From Lacticaseibacillus hulanensis (GTDB lineage Bacteria; Bacillota; Bacilli; Lactobacillales; Lactobacillaceae), in NCBI RefSeq assembly GCF_004010095.1, contig NZ_RRYD01000007.1:1-64000 (forward strand): a DNA stretch of 64,000 nt, given 5' to 3'. The notes beneath the pieces were generated by a model. The model had not been told where the DNA came from. It searched no databases and was given only the letters and a program-made list of their open reading frames with translations. The translations under genes and the position numbers were made by a program. This document shows positions 49,251 through 58,209 of the stretch, piece by piece; the first letter of the stretch is position 1; every line of letters begins with the position of its first letter.

Positions 49251-50612
49251 TTGGCGAAAAAATTAGGCAACGTGACACCAATTAGTTCAGCGGCGCGGTC
49301 GATGGGGAATTGGGACCTGTTTGCGACCTGGGTCGGCGCGAATGCGAACAACGGCACGTGGTACATTGGCGGAGTCATCGCGGCGGCGGGGATGCTCACG
49401 GCCAGTTCTGCCCTGATTCTCACCGGGATTGTGTCGTACGTGCTGCTCGGGCTGGCCAGTTACATGGGGTATCGGACCGGACTGCCGGCCATGGCGCTGA
49501 CGCGGCCGGCGTTTGGGCTGCGCGGATCGTTCATCCCGTCCATCATCAACGTGGTGCAGTTCATCGGCTGGGCGGCGGCGAACACGTTCATCGCGGCCAT
49601 TTCGATTTCGGTTATCTTCAAAGACCTGCTTGGGTGGCCAGCGTACGGCACCCCCGGCGGCAATCGCGGGCTCATCGTCGGTATCTTAATTATGTCGCTA
49701 CTCCACATGGCCTCGATTTCCCTCGGCGAGCGGTCCGTGCGCATGATTGAGCGCGTCGGCATCGTGCTGGTCATGCTGCTGGTGGTCTGGGAGTCGGTTG
49801 TGGTCTTCCAGCACGCCTCTCTCAGCGCAATTATGGCGTGGCGGCCGGCCGCGCACTTCAAGATGTCCTCGGGGGCGGCGGTTGATGTGCTGGCGGCGTT
49901 TAACCTGGCATGGGTCACCGCGGCGGCGGATTTTTCCCGCTTCGGTAAAACCAAGACCGCGGCGACGACCTGGTCGTTTCTGGGCGCGAACCTGGGCCTC
50001 TTCTGGTTTGCGTTCATCGGGCTGACGGCGACGATTGCGGCAGCCATCACCACGGGCGCGTACGATCCGAACGCCTCGGACCCGTCAACGATTGCCACCA
50101 AGCTCGGCCTCGGGATTTTGGCGCTGCTCGTGATTGTGATTACGAGCACGACGGCCAACGCGGTCAACCTGATGGCCGCGGGTTCGGCGGTGACGAACAT
50201 GTTCCACCGCTTGAAGCTGACGCCGGCACTATGGCTGGTAACGGTGGTGGCGACGGCTGTGTCGTTTGTGCCGCTGTTTTTCGCGACGTTCCTGTCGGCC
50301 TTTACCGCCTTTCTCGACATGATTGGTATGTTCCTTGGCCCCGAAATTGCGGTCTTTCTCGTGGACTTCTTCATCCTGTCTAAGCGGCGTTACGTTGCTG
50401 AAGACATGACGCGCGTTGACGGGCAATACTGGTACCGCGGCGGGTTCAACCTGGTGGCGATTGTCAGCTGGGCGCTTGGCGTTGCCATCTACTTTGGCCT
50501 GCGCCACGTTGAGTTCATCGCCAGCACGGTGGGTGCGACGTTCGTGGGCATGGCACTGACGGCGGTGATTTATTACTGCGGGATGCGCATGACGCGGCGT
50601 AACTTAAACTAA
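49251..50612 (+). CDS. NCS1-family nucleobase permease (CodB-like)
   Basis: 453 residues with about twelve membrane helices. The start ISSAARSMGNWDLFATWVGANANNGTW and the LTRPAFGLRGSFIPSI loop are typical of the cytosine/purine permease (NCS1) family. The frame is open to GTG 49197, but a promoter (extended -10 TGGTAGAAT ending at 49186, or TACAAT 49191-49196) lies over it. TTG 49251, six bases after GGGGGA, is therefore chosen. It imports a nucleobase or related compound with cation symport; it sits about 4.5 kb beyond the nucleoside-salvage operon. The substrate is not determined. Confidence 0.87.
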   Translation: MAKKLGNVTPISSAARSMGNWDLFATWVGANANNGTWYIGGVIAAAGMLTASSALILTGIVSYVLLGLASYMGYRTGLPAMALTRPAFGLRGSFIPSIINVVQFIGWAAANTFIAAISISVIFKDLLGWPAYGTPGGNRGLIVGILIMSLLHMASISLGERSVRMIERVGIVLVMLLVVWESVVVFQHASLSAIMAWRPAAHFKMSSGAAVDVLAAFNLAWVTAAADFSRFGKTKTAATTWSFLGANLGLFWFAFIGLTATIAAAITTGAYDPNASDPSTIATKLGLGILALLVIVITSTTANAVNLMAAGSAVTNMFHRLKLTPALWLVTVVATAVSFVPLFFATFLSAFTAFLDMIGMFLGPEIAVFLVDFFILSKRRYVAEDMTRVDGQYWYRGGFNLVAIVSWALGVAIYFGLRHVEFIASTVGATFVGMALTAVIYYCGMRMTRRNLN

Positions 50613-50623
50613 ATCCGATGCAA

Positions 50624-50670
50624 AAAAACACACCAGAAGCGGCGAAAATGCCAAATTCTGGTGTGTTTTT
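50624..50670. terminator. Bidirectional terminator between convergent genes
   Basis: AAAAACACACCAGAA (50624-50638) pairs perfectly with TTCTGGTGTGTTTTT (50656-50670). Confidence 0.92.
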
Positions 50671-50682
50671 GGTTGTCTTTGT

Positions 50683-50895
50683 TTAGCTGCCCAGCAGGAA
50701 GTCGAGCACGTTCATGCCCGTGTCGGTTTCACCCTTGTACAGCTCGGTGAACCCGCAGCGGGTGCAACTGATGGTGATGAACCGCTTGTTTTGCACGTCC
50801 ATCAGTTTGGAAAGGCCGCCGCCCGTTGCCTGAAACTGATCCTGAGAGAAACTTTCGTTGCCGCACTTGGGGCAAACGTATTGTTGTTGATTCAT
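50683..50895 (-). CDS. Zinc-ribbon nucleic-acid-binding protein (DUF2082-like)
   Basis: 70 residues from ATG 50895 with GGAGGAG upstream; additional upstream codons lack a start signal. Two CxxC knuckles (CPKCGNES near residue 8 and CTRCGFTE near residue 46) flank a short basic loop, and the end is TGMNVLDFLLG. This is the compact zn-ribbon seen in DUF2082 proteins of lactic acid bacteria. Expected to bind nucleic acid or serve as a regulatory module; the partner is unknown. Confidence 0.8.
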   Translation of the reverse strand: MNQQQYVCPKCGNESFSQDQFQATGGGLSKLMDVQNKRFITISCTRCGFTELYKGETDTGMNVLDFLLGS

Positions 50896-51133
50896 TTTTT
50901 CTCCTCCGTCGCTTTGCGAGCTTGTTGCATTCATTATACGGGCGGCGCGTGGGCGGGCGTATCCGTCCCGAGGCTGATTTGTCTGTCCGCCCGGATAAAG
51001 GGCATAAACTGAAAAATTAGTTTGCGGAATGTGACCGATATCAATCAGCAGATTGGTTGATAATCAGACTTGGGGTAAGATTCACGAGCGTTCCGTGGTG
51101 CAGCAGTTTTGCCCGCGGCTGAGAGGTGTAATT

Positions 51134-53194
51134 ATGCAAAAGAAATTGCGCACATTCATATTTGCAATGCTTGCCAGTGTGCTGATGCTGCCAACCTGGG
51201 GGGTTAGTGCGGCTGATTCACCGGTTGATCAGGACTTGGCCAACTTTTTTGGCTACGACTGGGGGGCAAGCAACCCGTACCCAACGCCATACGATATTAA
51301 CGGGGCACCAGGCTTCGTTCCGTTTAACGACGTGATGAAGGGTTACGGGGACAAATCTAAGGTCCTTGAAAATGGCAAATTCAGTCAGGTTGCCGCTGAA
51401 ATTACGAACACGGCTAAAGTCCCACAAGCTGGGGCTTTGTGGAGCACCCACCAACTGGATTTAACCAAGAATTTCCACGCCAGAATGCAGTTTTACCTTA
51501 GCGATGTTAACGACGTAGCCGACGTGGCCGACGTGGCCGACGGGATTGCGTTTGCCATGACTGGTCAAAAGCCCGAAAAGGCGATGGGCGACACGGCCGA
51601 TGGTGGTGACCTCGGAATCTGGGGTAAACAGAGCAACGGCCAGTACAAATTGCCGCGTTCATTTGCTATTGCCATCGATACTGAAGCAAACGTGGATACA
51701 GGCAAGCCGGCATGGGACTACGCAATCTACAACCAGGTTAAGTACAATAACGCGGGCACAACCGTAACGCCGCGCGACAACGACAAGCACAAGGAAGATA
51801 ACTTTATTGCCTATGGGTACCCAGGCATGGACGCACAGTACGCGCAGCCGCAGATTACGACCACAATTTCAGATAATTGGGGTGACTATCCGGTGACCGT
51901 TGCACCCCAAATTCTCGCGTTCGGCGGGGATGGTAATTCGTACGGGGATGGTGCAGCCGCCAAAAACGGCATTGGTGGGTTTGATTTCGTGCCCAAGGAT
52001 GCCCTGAACAATCACGCCTGGCACGAACTCAACCTCGATTACACGTATGCAAACGGCGAAGGTACGCTGACATACACCGTGACGCTGAAGAACACGGACG
52101 GCACGGCCCAGGGGAGTCCAATCACCGAGACTGTTAAGTGGACGGATGCGAAAATTCAGAAGATTTTTGGTGGGACCAAGGTCAACTGGGGCTTCACCGG
52201 GCGGACCGGGTTGAAGCATGAAAATGGGGTCGTTGCCTTCCAGCAAATTCCGGGGTTGCTCGACACAACATCGGAGACTTTAATTTTAGACTCAACGCGG
52301 AGTAAGGAATTGAAAAGCTTGGTGCTTGGCGGTCAAGGCATGCAGGTTTTCCGCATCGGCTATAAGCCAACCAATAGCTTGCAATCGTGGCCAGCCGTCG
52401 CCGGCGGGAAGCTGTCAGCCATCTTGAAGGCCGGGAAGAACTACGGGTTTGTGGTTAGTGATGACGGTAAGGTTCATGGACTGTATAACCATACAGGTGA
52501 CGAAGAGTATACCTACACACCAGATTCTGGTGACATTAAAACCTATAAGGGACCGGACGGTAAGTCAGTTCGCTACGTGACCGAGGTGCGGATTAAAAAT
52601 GAGCTCCCTGGTTTTAGCAAGGCTAATTCATATCCGGATTATGACTGGGAATTGGTTTACGCACCGGTTGTGGCCATTGGGACCGACAGCTCAGTAGGCA
52701 CCGAAGCGATGGGGACGGTCGGCGGCGACAATGGGCTCACGAGCGTGTCGGGGACGTTGACCGTTCCGCATAATTTTGTCCTCAGCCTGGATTCGGTTCC
52801 GAGTTTTGATTTTGGCAAGCTGACGGTGGGCGACATTATGTCCGGATTCACCAACCATCCGGGCACGGTAAGCAACTCGCTGGCCTTCTCCGCCTCGGAG
52901 GAAAATAACATCCAGATTTCTGCAAGTATGAGTTCGTTTAACTTCGGTCCGAGTTACACACCGGGATCGACGGCCGTTAAGTTCACATACAACGGCGCGG
53001 AACGGGAACTTACGGACAATGGTGAAGCAACGTCGGTTTATGCTGGTAGTCCTAAAAACCTAACATCTGCCGTTACCAATGCGTCGCTGAACATGCCCAA
53101 GGGCCTCCAGGGAGCCAAGGCGGGTTTATATAATTCAACAATCACTTGGACGCTTGAACAAACGCCGACCGCGGACGCTTCAAGTGCGAACTGA
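51134..53194 (+). CDS. Secreted L-type lectin / WxL-domain surface protein
   Basis: 686 residues. A signal peptide (KKLRTFIFAMLASVLMLP, cleavage near SAA), then a lectin-like beta-sandwich of about 260 residues (LWSTHQLDLTKNFHARMQFY, DGIAFAMTGQ, SFAIAIDTE, HAWHELNLDY) resembling legume-type L-lectins. The C-terminus, about 190 residues, is a WxL domain (SVSGTLTVPHNFVLSLDSVP, SFDFGKLTVGD), with WEL in DYDWELVYAP and WTL in TITWTLEQTP as the twin WxL motifs. WxL domains bind peptidoglycan non-covalently. A 9-bp tandem repeat gives DVADVADVADG. ATG 51134 follows AGAGGTG. It appears monocistronic; probably a cell-wall adhesin that binds sugars. Confidence 0.87.
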   Translation: MQKKLRTFIFAMLASVLMLPTWGVSAADSPVDQDLANFFGYDWGASNPYPTPYDINGAPGFVPFNDVMKGYGDKSKVLENGKFSQVAAEITNTAKVPQAGALWSTHQLDLTKNFHARMQFYLSDVNDVADVADVADGIAFAMTGQKPEKAMGDTADGGDLGIWGKQSNGQYKLPRSFAIAIDTEANVDTGKPAWDYAIYNQVKYNNAGTTVTPRDNDKHKEDNFIAYGYPGMDAQYAQPQITTTISDNWGDYPVTVAPQILAFGGDGNSYGDGAAAKNGIGGFDFVPKDALNNHAWHELNLDYTYANGEGTLTYTVTLKNTDGTAQGSPITETVKWTDAKIQKIFGGTKVNWGFTGRTGLKHENGVVAFQQIPGLLDTTSETLILDSTRSKELKSLVLGGQGMQVFRIGYKPTNSLQSWPAVAGGKLSAILKAGKNYGFVVSDDGKVHGLYNHTGDEEYTYTPDSGDIKTYKGPDGKSVRYVTEVRIKNELPGFSKANSYPDYDWELVYAPVVAIGTDSSVGTEAMGTVGGDNGLTSVSGTLTVPHNFVLSLDSVPSFDFGKLTVGDIMSGFTNHPGTVSNSLAFSASEENNIQISASMSSFNFGPSYTPGSTAVKFTYNGAERELTDNGEATSVYAGSPKNLTSAVTNASLNMPKGLQGAKAGLYNSTITWTLEQTPTADASSAN
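51512..51538 (+). repeat. In-frame 9-bp tandem repeat in the WxL lectin gene
   Basis: Three copies of GACGT(A/G)GCC in a row (51512-51520, 51521-51529, 51530-51538) followed by GAC, coding for DVADVADVAD in a surface loop of the lectin domain. Confidence 0.85.
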
Positions 53195-53224
53195 TGCGAA
53201 TTGTTCCCCGCGCCACCCGGAATC

Positions 53225-53276
53225 AAAGAAAGAAGGTTACACCCAGCAATTCTGCCGGACGTAACCTTCTTTCTTT
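53225..53276. terminator. Bidirectional terminator between WxL gene and hom
   Basis: AAAGAAAGAAGGTTAC pairs perfectly with GTAACCTTCTTTCTTT around a 20-base loop. Confidence 0.9.
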
Positions 53277-53303
53277 GTTTAGTTTGGTTAAGCAGCCACC
53301 CGT

Positions 53304-54542
53304 TTACGCGAAAATTGGCAGAATGTGCACGAGCGCTAGGTCCTTGGTTGCCTCGATTTTGGCCTTGAGCGCCTCGGTTTCCGTGTCGCTGATGGCCGGC
53401 GTGTGGATGAAAATCGAGCCCTCACCGGAAATCATTTTGCCGCCGATGCCGAGATCTGATGCCGCCTGGTCGGCCTGCAGCGTGGCGCTGTGGAGTACCA
53501 CGAAGCGTTCGCTGACCCGGTCATCGGCCGTGGCGATGTCGTTGGGCGTGGCCGCGTCGACAAAGGGCGCGGGCTCGATGCCGGCGCGAATGGCACTGGC
53601 GATGGTGATTAGGTCGGAAATCACGGAGCTTGCGGTTGGCAGTGACCCGGCGCCCGGGCCGGTCATCGTGATTTGCTTGGTGTTGACCGAATCAATCATC
53701 ACCGCGTTGTTCTCGTCGAACACCGCCGAAAGCGGGTGCGCGGCGGGCACCAGGTGCGGACTGACGGTCAGGCTGAGCTTGTGGTCGTTCATGGCCGCGA
53801 CCGCCAGTGGCTTGATGGTGTAGCCCCACACCGAGGCGGCAGCAAAGTCGGCCCGCGTCAAGGTGGTGATGCCCTGCCGCGTCACGTCGCTCAGGGCCGG
53901 CGTCATGCCGAACGCAAAGCGGCTTAGGATGAGCAACTTGTACGCCGCGTCGAAACCCTCAACGTCGTTCGTGGGGTCGGCCTCCGCGAAGCCTTTGACC
54001 TGTGCCAGCTTCAGCGCCTCGGAGTACGAGCTGCCGGCGCGCACCATTTGCGTCAGGATGAAGTTGCTTGTCCCGTTGGCAATGCCGGCCACGCGCGTGA
54101 TGGTGTCGCCCGCATAGGCGTTGGCGAGGGTGTGCAGGACGGGGATGGACCCCATGACCGCCGCCTCGTAGTACAGGCCGACGTGGTGCTTCTTGGCGAG
54201 CTGGGCTAACTGCACCCCGTGCACCGAGAGCAAATCCTTGTTGGCGGAGATCACGTGCTTGCCGTTGGTGATGGCGCGCTCAAGCAGCGGGTAGGTGGTG
54301 GCCACTCCGCCCATGACCTCGACGACGATATCGATGCTCGGGTCGTCAACGATGCTTTGCGGGTCTTGGGTCAGCTTAATGCCCGGGTACTTCGCTTGCC
54401 GCTCCGGTGTGATGGTGCGCACGGCGGCCGCAACCACGCGGGTGTTCAGCGCGGCGAGTTTCGGCTGATTTTTTTGCAAAATGGCGACGACCCCGGAGCC
54501 CACGGTGCCCAGCCCGAGGAGGCCAATATTGATTGCCTGCAT
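53304..54542 (-). CDS. hom: Homoserine dehydrogenase
   Basis: 412 residues. NAD-binding GLLGLGTVGSGV at residues 7-18, the catalytic core (ITRVAGIANGTSNFILTQM, EADPTNDVEGFDAAYKL), and a short C-terminal ACT-like part (IFIHTPAISDTETEALKAKI). It reduces aspartate semialdehyde to homoserine, the branch point to methionine and threonine. ATG 54542 has GGAGG seven bases upstream and begins 1 base after the cystathionine lyase stop. Last gene of the Met T-box operon, where it supplies homoserine to MetA. Confidence 0.95.
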   Translation of the reverse strand: MQAINIGLLGLGTVGSGVVAILQKNQPKLAALNTRVVAAAVRTITPERQAKYPGIKLTQDPQSIVDDPSIDIVVEVMGGVATTYPLLERAITNGKHVISANKDLLSVHGVQLAQLAKKHHVGLYYEAAVMGSIPVLHTLANAYAGDTITRVAGIANGTSNFILTQMVRAGSSYSEALKLAQVKGFAEADPTNDVEGFDAAYKLLILSRFAFGMTPALSDVTRQGITTLTRADFAAASVWGYTIKPLAVAAMNDHKLSLTVSPHLVPAAHPLSAVFDENNAVMIDSVNTKQITMTGPGAGSLPTASSVISDLITIASAIRAGIEPAPFVDAATPNDIATADDRVSERFVVLHSATLQADQAASDLGIGGKMISGEGSIFIHTPAISDTETEALKAKIEATKDLALVHILPIFA

Positions 54543-54543
54543 A

Positions 54544-55692
54544 TTACGCCTCCGGAATTAGTGCAAATGCGGACTTGAGGTCGGCGATGAGGTCATCGGG
54601 ATCTTCAATGCCGCAGCTGAATCGGAGCAGTCCTGGGGTGATGCCGGACTTGGCCTGTTCCTTGGCGTCCAGTTCCGCGTGGCTCATCTTTGGCGGGTAG
54701 GAGAGGATGGATTCCACACCGCCAAGGGAAACGGAGAATTCCGGAATCTTGGTGTTTTCCGCCACAATCCGGGCATTGGCCTCGCTGCCGACGTCAAAGC
54801 TCAGCACGGCACCGCCATTGACCGCCTGGCGTTTTTGAATTGCGTAGCCTTTGTTGCTGGGCAAACCAGGGAAGCAAACGCGGGTCACTTGCGGCTGCTT
54901 TTCCAGCCAGGTGGCCAACTTCAGGGCCGTGGCGCTGCTCTGCTGCATGCGGATGCCGAGTGTCTTGATGCCGCGCAGAAGCAGCCAGCAGTCGGTGACG
55001 CCGAGCGTGGCGCCGACCGCGTTTTGGATGAAGTAAATCTGTTCGGCAAGTTCCTTATTGTCGGTGATGGCCGCGCCGGCAACGATGTCGGAGTGCCCAG
55101 CGAGGAACTTGGTTGCGGAGTGAACGACAATGTCGACGCCCAGCTTAATTGGCTTTTGCAAAACGGGGGACATGAACGTGTTGTCGGCAATCGTCAGGAG
55201 ATTATTTTCCTTAGCGATGGCGACGATTGCGGGGATGTCGGTGACGGAGAGAACGGGGTTCGATGGCGTTTCGATGTAAATCGCCTTGGTGTTTGGATTA
55301 ATTGCCGCACGCACCGCGTCCAGGTCGGTGAGGTCGACGAAGGTGTGCTCGATGCCGAACCGGTTCAGCACCTGCTCCAGAATCCGGAACGTGCCGCCGT
55401 ACACGAACTTGGACACAATCAGGTGGTCGCCCTGGCTGAAGGTGAGCAGAACGGAGCTGATGGCCGCCATCCCGGTACTGTACAGGAAGCCGTACTTGGC
55501 GTCCTCGAGCTGGGCCACGGCGTTTTCCGCGACCTTCCGGGTTGGGTTGCCGCTTCGGCTGTAGTCGAATTCACCGAAGTGGTCGAAGCTGTTCTGGTTG
55601 AAAGTTGATGATAACTGAATTGGCGTGTTGACCGCGCCGCTTTCCTTGTCGGCAACGGTGGTCACCTTAATGATTTTAGTCCAATTGTGCAT
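54544..55692 (-). CDS. Cystathionine beta-lyase-like PLP enzyme (MetC type)
   Basis: 382 residues, Cys/Met metabolism PLP family, fold type I. The PLP lysine is in VVHSATKFLAGHSD, and the cofactor-binding SRSGNPTRKVAENAVAQLED and FSVSLGGVESILSYP segments are family hallmarks. By position after the gamma-synthase-like gene it is assigned as cystathionine beta-lyase, which makes homocysteine; cystathionine gamma-lyase activity is an alternative. ATG 55692 has GGGAGG upstream. Under the Met T-box. Confidence 0.85.
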   Translation of the reverse strand: MHNWTKIIKVTTVADKESGAVNTPIQLSSTFNQNSFDHFGEFDYSRSGNPTRKVAENAVAQLEDAKYGFLYSTGMAAISSVLLTFSQGDHLIVSKFVYGGTFRILEQVLNRFGIEHTFVDLTDLDAVRAAINPNTKAIYIETPSNPVLSVTDIPAIVAIAKENNLLTIADNTFMSPVLQKPIKLGVDIVVHSATKFLAGHSDIVAGAAITDNKELAEQIYFIQNAVGATLGVTDCWLLLRGIKTLGIRMQQSSATALKLATWLEKQPQVTRVCFPGLPSNKGYAIQKRQAVNGGAVLSFDVGSEANARIVAENTKIPEFSVSLGGVESILSYPPKMSHAELDAKEQAKSGITPGLLRFSCGIEDPDDLIADLKSAFALIPEA

Positions 55693-55757
55693 GATATCCT
55701 CCCTTTGCTGGGTAGGCGGGAAAAAAGCCTACGCAGGCGCTACTGGTTACTTCGAGT

Positions 55758-56873
55758 TTAGTTTTCGTTCGCCGCTTTGACGGCCTGGGCGACGTCTTCC
55801 CAGAGGTCGTCTTTGTCTTCGAGGCCAACGGAGAAGCGAATTAGCTGCGGTGTGATGCCGAGGCTCAGGCGATCTTCCACGGACATGTCGTGGTGGGTCT
55901 GGATGTACGGCACCGTGATGAGGCTTTCCACCCCGCCGAGGCTTTCGGCGAAACTACAGATTTGCAGGTGGCGCAAGAACGTGTCGACGTTGTAGCCGTC
56001 CGCCAGGTAGAAGCTAATCATGCCGCCGACCCCCGCGTAGAGCACCTTGGCCACACCGTCCAGCGTTGGCAGTTTAGCAGCTAAATACTGCGCGTTGCTT
56101 GTGTGGGCCGCCATGCGCACGTGGAGTGTTTTGAGCGAGCGAATGAGCAGCCAGGAGGTGAATGGGTCGAGTGTCTGGCCGGTGGTGGTCAGCTGATCGC
56201 GCAGCGTCGTCGCCAGCTTGTCATCCTTAACAATCACGGCGCCAGCGAGAATGTCGTTGTGCCCGCCGAGGTACTTGGTTGCGGAGTGCACCACGATGTC
56301 CGCGCCCAGGGTGAGTGGGTTTTGGTAAATTGGGGTGAGGAACGTGTTGTCGACCGCGATGAGGATGTCGGGCCGGATTGCGTGCACCGCGGTGGCGACG
56401 CCCTCAATGTCGATGATTTTCATTGTTGGGTTCGATGGAGTTTCGAGCCAAATCAGCTTGGTTTCCGGCCGAATTGCCAGCAGCAGGTCGTCCACGTTGA
56501 TGCCGTTCCACTTGTCGTAATTGATTTTGTAGTTGGCCTGCCGCTCGTCGAAGTAGCGGAAGGAGCCGCCGTAAAGGTCGTCGCTTGCAATGAAGTGGTC
56601 GCCGGTCTTGGTGAGGGCGGAGAAGACGAGGTCGATGGCCGCCATGCCGGAGCTGACCGCCAGTGCGGAAGAGCCGTGCTCGATTGTGGCCAGCTGCTGC
56701 TCGAGTAGCTGCCGCGTTGGCGTTGCGAGCCGCGAGTAGTCGAAGCCGGTGGATTGGCCAAGGCCAGGGTGGCGGAAAGCCGTTGAGAAGTAGAGTGGGG
56801 CAACAACCGCGCCGGTCTTGGCGTCGTCTGTCCCGTTAGTGCCTTGTGTAAGTTGCGTTGCGATTTTAACCAT
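55758..56873 (-). CDS. Cystathionine gamma-synthase-like PLP enzyme (MetI/MetB type)
   Basis: 371 residues of the same PLP family. Conserved parts are DYSRLATPTRQLLEQQLATI, SSGMAAIDLVFS, VVHSATKYLGGHNDILAGAV (PLP lysine), and CSFAESLGGVESLITVP near the C-terminus. Adjacent to metA, it would join O-acyl-homoserine with cysteine (or sulfide) to give cystathionine (or homocysteine), as in Bacillus MetI. The frame is open for eight more codons, but ATG 56873 has AAAGGAG upstream. It precedes the MetC-like gene by 66 bases. Confidence 0.85.
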   Translation of the reverse strand: MVKIATQLTQGTNGTDDAKTGAVVAPLYFSTAFRHPGLGQSTGFDYSRLATPTRQLLEQQLATIEHGSSALAVSSGMAAIDLVFSALTKTGDHFIASDDLYGGSFRYFDERQANYKINYDKWNGINVDDLLLAIRPETKLIWLETPSNPTMKIIDIEGVATAVHAIRPDILIAVDNTFLTPIYQNPLTLGADIVVHSATKYLGGHNDILAGAVIVKDDKLATTLRDQLTTTGQTLDPFTSWLLIRSLKTLHVRMAAHTSNAQYLAAKLPTLDGVAKVLYAGVGGMISFYLADGYNVDTFLRHLQICSFAESLGGVESLITVPYIQTHHDMSVEDRLSLGITPQLIRFSVGLEDKDDLWEDVAQAVKAANEN

Positions 56874-56915
56874 GTGTGTGGGATCTCCTTTGTTCAAAGT
56901 TGATGCTGGAATTAA

Positions 56916-57707
56916 TTATGCTAACTGGGCAAGCCAGTTGTGGTAAAACGCCGTTGCGCTGCTGCGCCAGGTGTACTGCGGGCGCATGTCCGGGTCAAAA
57001 TAGTTGGCCGGCCGCGGTGCCAGTGCCCCATTCTTGCGGCGGTCACGGTGGTATTCGTCCGCCAGCGTGCCGGGCAGGTATTCGAAGTGACCGGCGACGT
57101 AATGGGACCTGGTGCTGGCATCGGCGACAATCAGCGCGCCGAGGTCGGAATTCCCGGCCAGGACCTCTCCGCGCTGCACGCTCAGTGGAATCTTGAAGTA
57201 GCGCGATTGCGGCATCGTGACGCCATTTGCGGTGTAAACACCGGTGATTTTGCGGTCCAGTTGCTCCGGGGTAAACACGCCGTCCGCATACCCGGCGGCG
57301 TCCGCGCCCCAGCAGAGGAAGAGGCTCTGCCTGACGTGGGTGTGCCGCCACCGCAAGATTTGCTGGAACTCGTCCCAATAATCAACGTCGGTGAAGGCAA
57401 TGCGGTCAAGCGGCGCCCCGGTCACGATGAGGGCGTCGAAGTTTTCATTCTGCACGGCGGCAAAGTTCGTGTACGCGGCGGTAATCTGCTCGGCGTGTCG
57501 CCTAATTGCGTGCGTTGCCGGCAGACAGAAGGTGACCTCGATATCGGTTGCGGGCGAACCCGCTAGTTGCAGGATGCGGACGAATTGCCGCTCGGTCACG
57601 GCGCGATTGGGCATTAGGTTCAAGATTAGAATTTTGAGGTCACCAGCCGGCGCGTCTTTTGCCGTTTTGCGGCGGGTAAGGCCGGTGCGCAGATAGATGT
57701 GAGCCAT
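56916..57707 (-). CDS. metA: Homoserine O-acyltransferase (MetA family)
   Basis: 263 residues. LILNLMPNRAVTERQFVRIL opens the conserved part, the catalytic Cys is C132 in LFLCWGAD, with H207 and E209 in VAGHFEY. It lacks about 25 residues of the usual N-terminal extension. The residue after TGAPL, which is Glu in acetyl-CoA-using MetA and Gly in the succinyl-CoA E. coli enzyme, is Asp (D101); an acidic residue favours acetyl-CoA, so O-acetylhomoserine is inferred. First gene after the T-box; ATG follows GGAGG. It activates homoserine for sulfur transfer. Confidence 0.88.
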   Translation of the reverse strand: MAHIYLRTGLTRRKTAKDAPAGDLKILILNLMPNRAVTERQFVRILQLAGSPATDIEVTFCLPATHAIRRHAEQITAAYTNFAAVQNENFDALIVTGAPLDRIAFTDVDYWDEFQQILRWRHTHVRQSLFLCWGADAAGYADGVFTPEQLDRKITGVYTANGVTMPQSRYFKIPLSVQRGEVLAGNSDLGALIVADASTRSHYVAGHFEYLPGTLADEYHRDRRKNGALAPRPANYFDPDMRPQYTWRSSATAFYHNWLAQLA

Positions 57708-57732
57708 TTTAATTCCTCCAGTGTGTGTGGGT

Positions 57733-57758
57733 CCGTAGCGCAGAGGAAGGCGCTACGG
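57733..57758 (-). other. Hairpin between the T-box terminator and metA
   Basis: CCGTAGCGC (57733-57741) and GCGCTACGG (57750-57758) form a perfect 9-bp stem with an 8-base loop immediately upstream of the metA Shine-Dalgarno. It may protect the processed mRNA or tune translation. Confidence 0.5.
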
Positions 57759-57770
57759 GTGTGACGAAAT

Positions 57771-58061
57771 AAAAAAAGTCCCGCAATCCAAATATTGGAC
57801 TGCGGGACGATTGGTCGTGGTACCACCCGGGTTTTGCTAACCATCGCTGGTTAACACTTATGCGGTACGGCTAAACAAGATGCAGCTTGCAAAGCGATAC
57901 CGTCACGCGATAACGGGCGTACCCGTGGCCGACTTACTTGCGCTCGCCGGTCACATACTCAAAGACCATTTTCACGTGTTTCTGCGTACCGGATTCCACC
58001 AACCCCGGTTCTCTGCGCCGCGTAGCCACGTTACTTATCTCGTCAACGTACTAAATTAATT
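57771..58061 (-). promoter_or_regulatory. Met-specific T-box riboswitch of the met operon
   Basis: On the minus strand the leader ends with the T-box sequence GGGTGGTACCACG (57816-57828) and a terminator GTCCCGCAATCC / GGACTGCGGGAC (57778-57808) followed by T7. Upstream Stem I has the AGAGA motif and the GGTGGAATCCGG apical element. The specifier loop reads GTGAAAATGGTC, in which ATG (Met) is the best-placed codon. Uncharged tRNA-Met should favour the antiterminator and switch on metA, the two PLP enzymes and hom. Confidence 0.92.
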
Positions 58062-58067
58062 GTGTTT

Positions 58068-58096
58068 ATATTAAAGCCGAATTAACGCCGCGTCAA
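58068..58096 (-). promoter_or_regulatory. Promoter of the met T-box operon
   Basis: On the minus strand, TTGACG (58091-58096), 17-bp spacer, TAATAT (58068-58073). Confidence 0.85.
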
Positions 58097-58169
58097 GAGC
58101 CGTTTAAATATTTGTGGCGATTTGCTGGCGAATAATGAGACGAAATGCGGCGCAACCGCGACTGGCCAC

Positions 58170-58194
58170 AAAAAAAGCGCACTGGGTTGTGCGC
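58170..58194 (-). terminator. Intrinsic terminator of aspartokinase
   Basis: On the minus strand, GCGCAC-AACCCA-GTGCGC-T7 just after the lysC stop. It separates the aspartokinase transcript from the T-box operon. Confidence 0.9.
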
Positions 58195-58209
58195 ATTCAT
58201 GGTGGCTAT

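Noticed and set aside
49460-50374. A 304-codon minus-strand frame opposite the NCS1 permease
   Set aside because: The shadow of a GC-rich membrane-protein gene. No Shine-Dalgarno, and odd composition.
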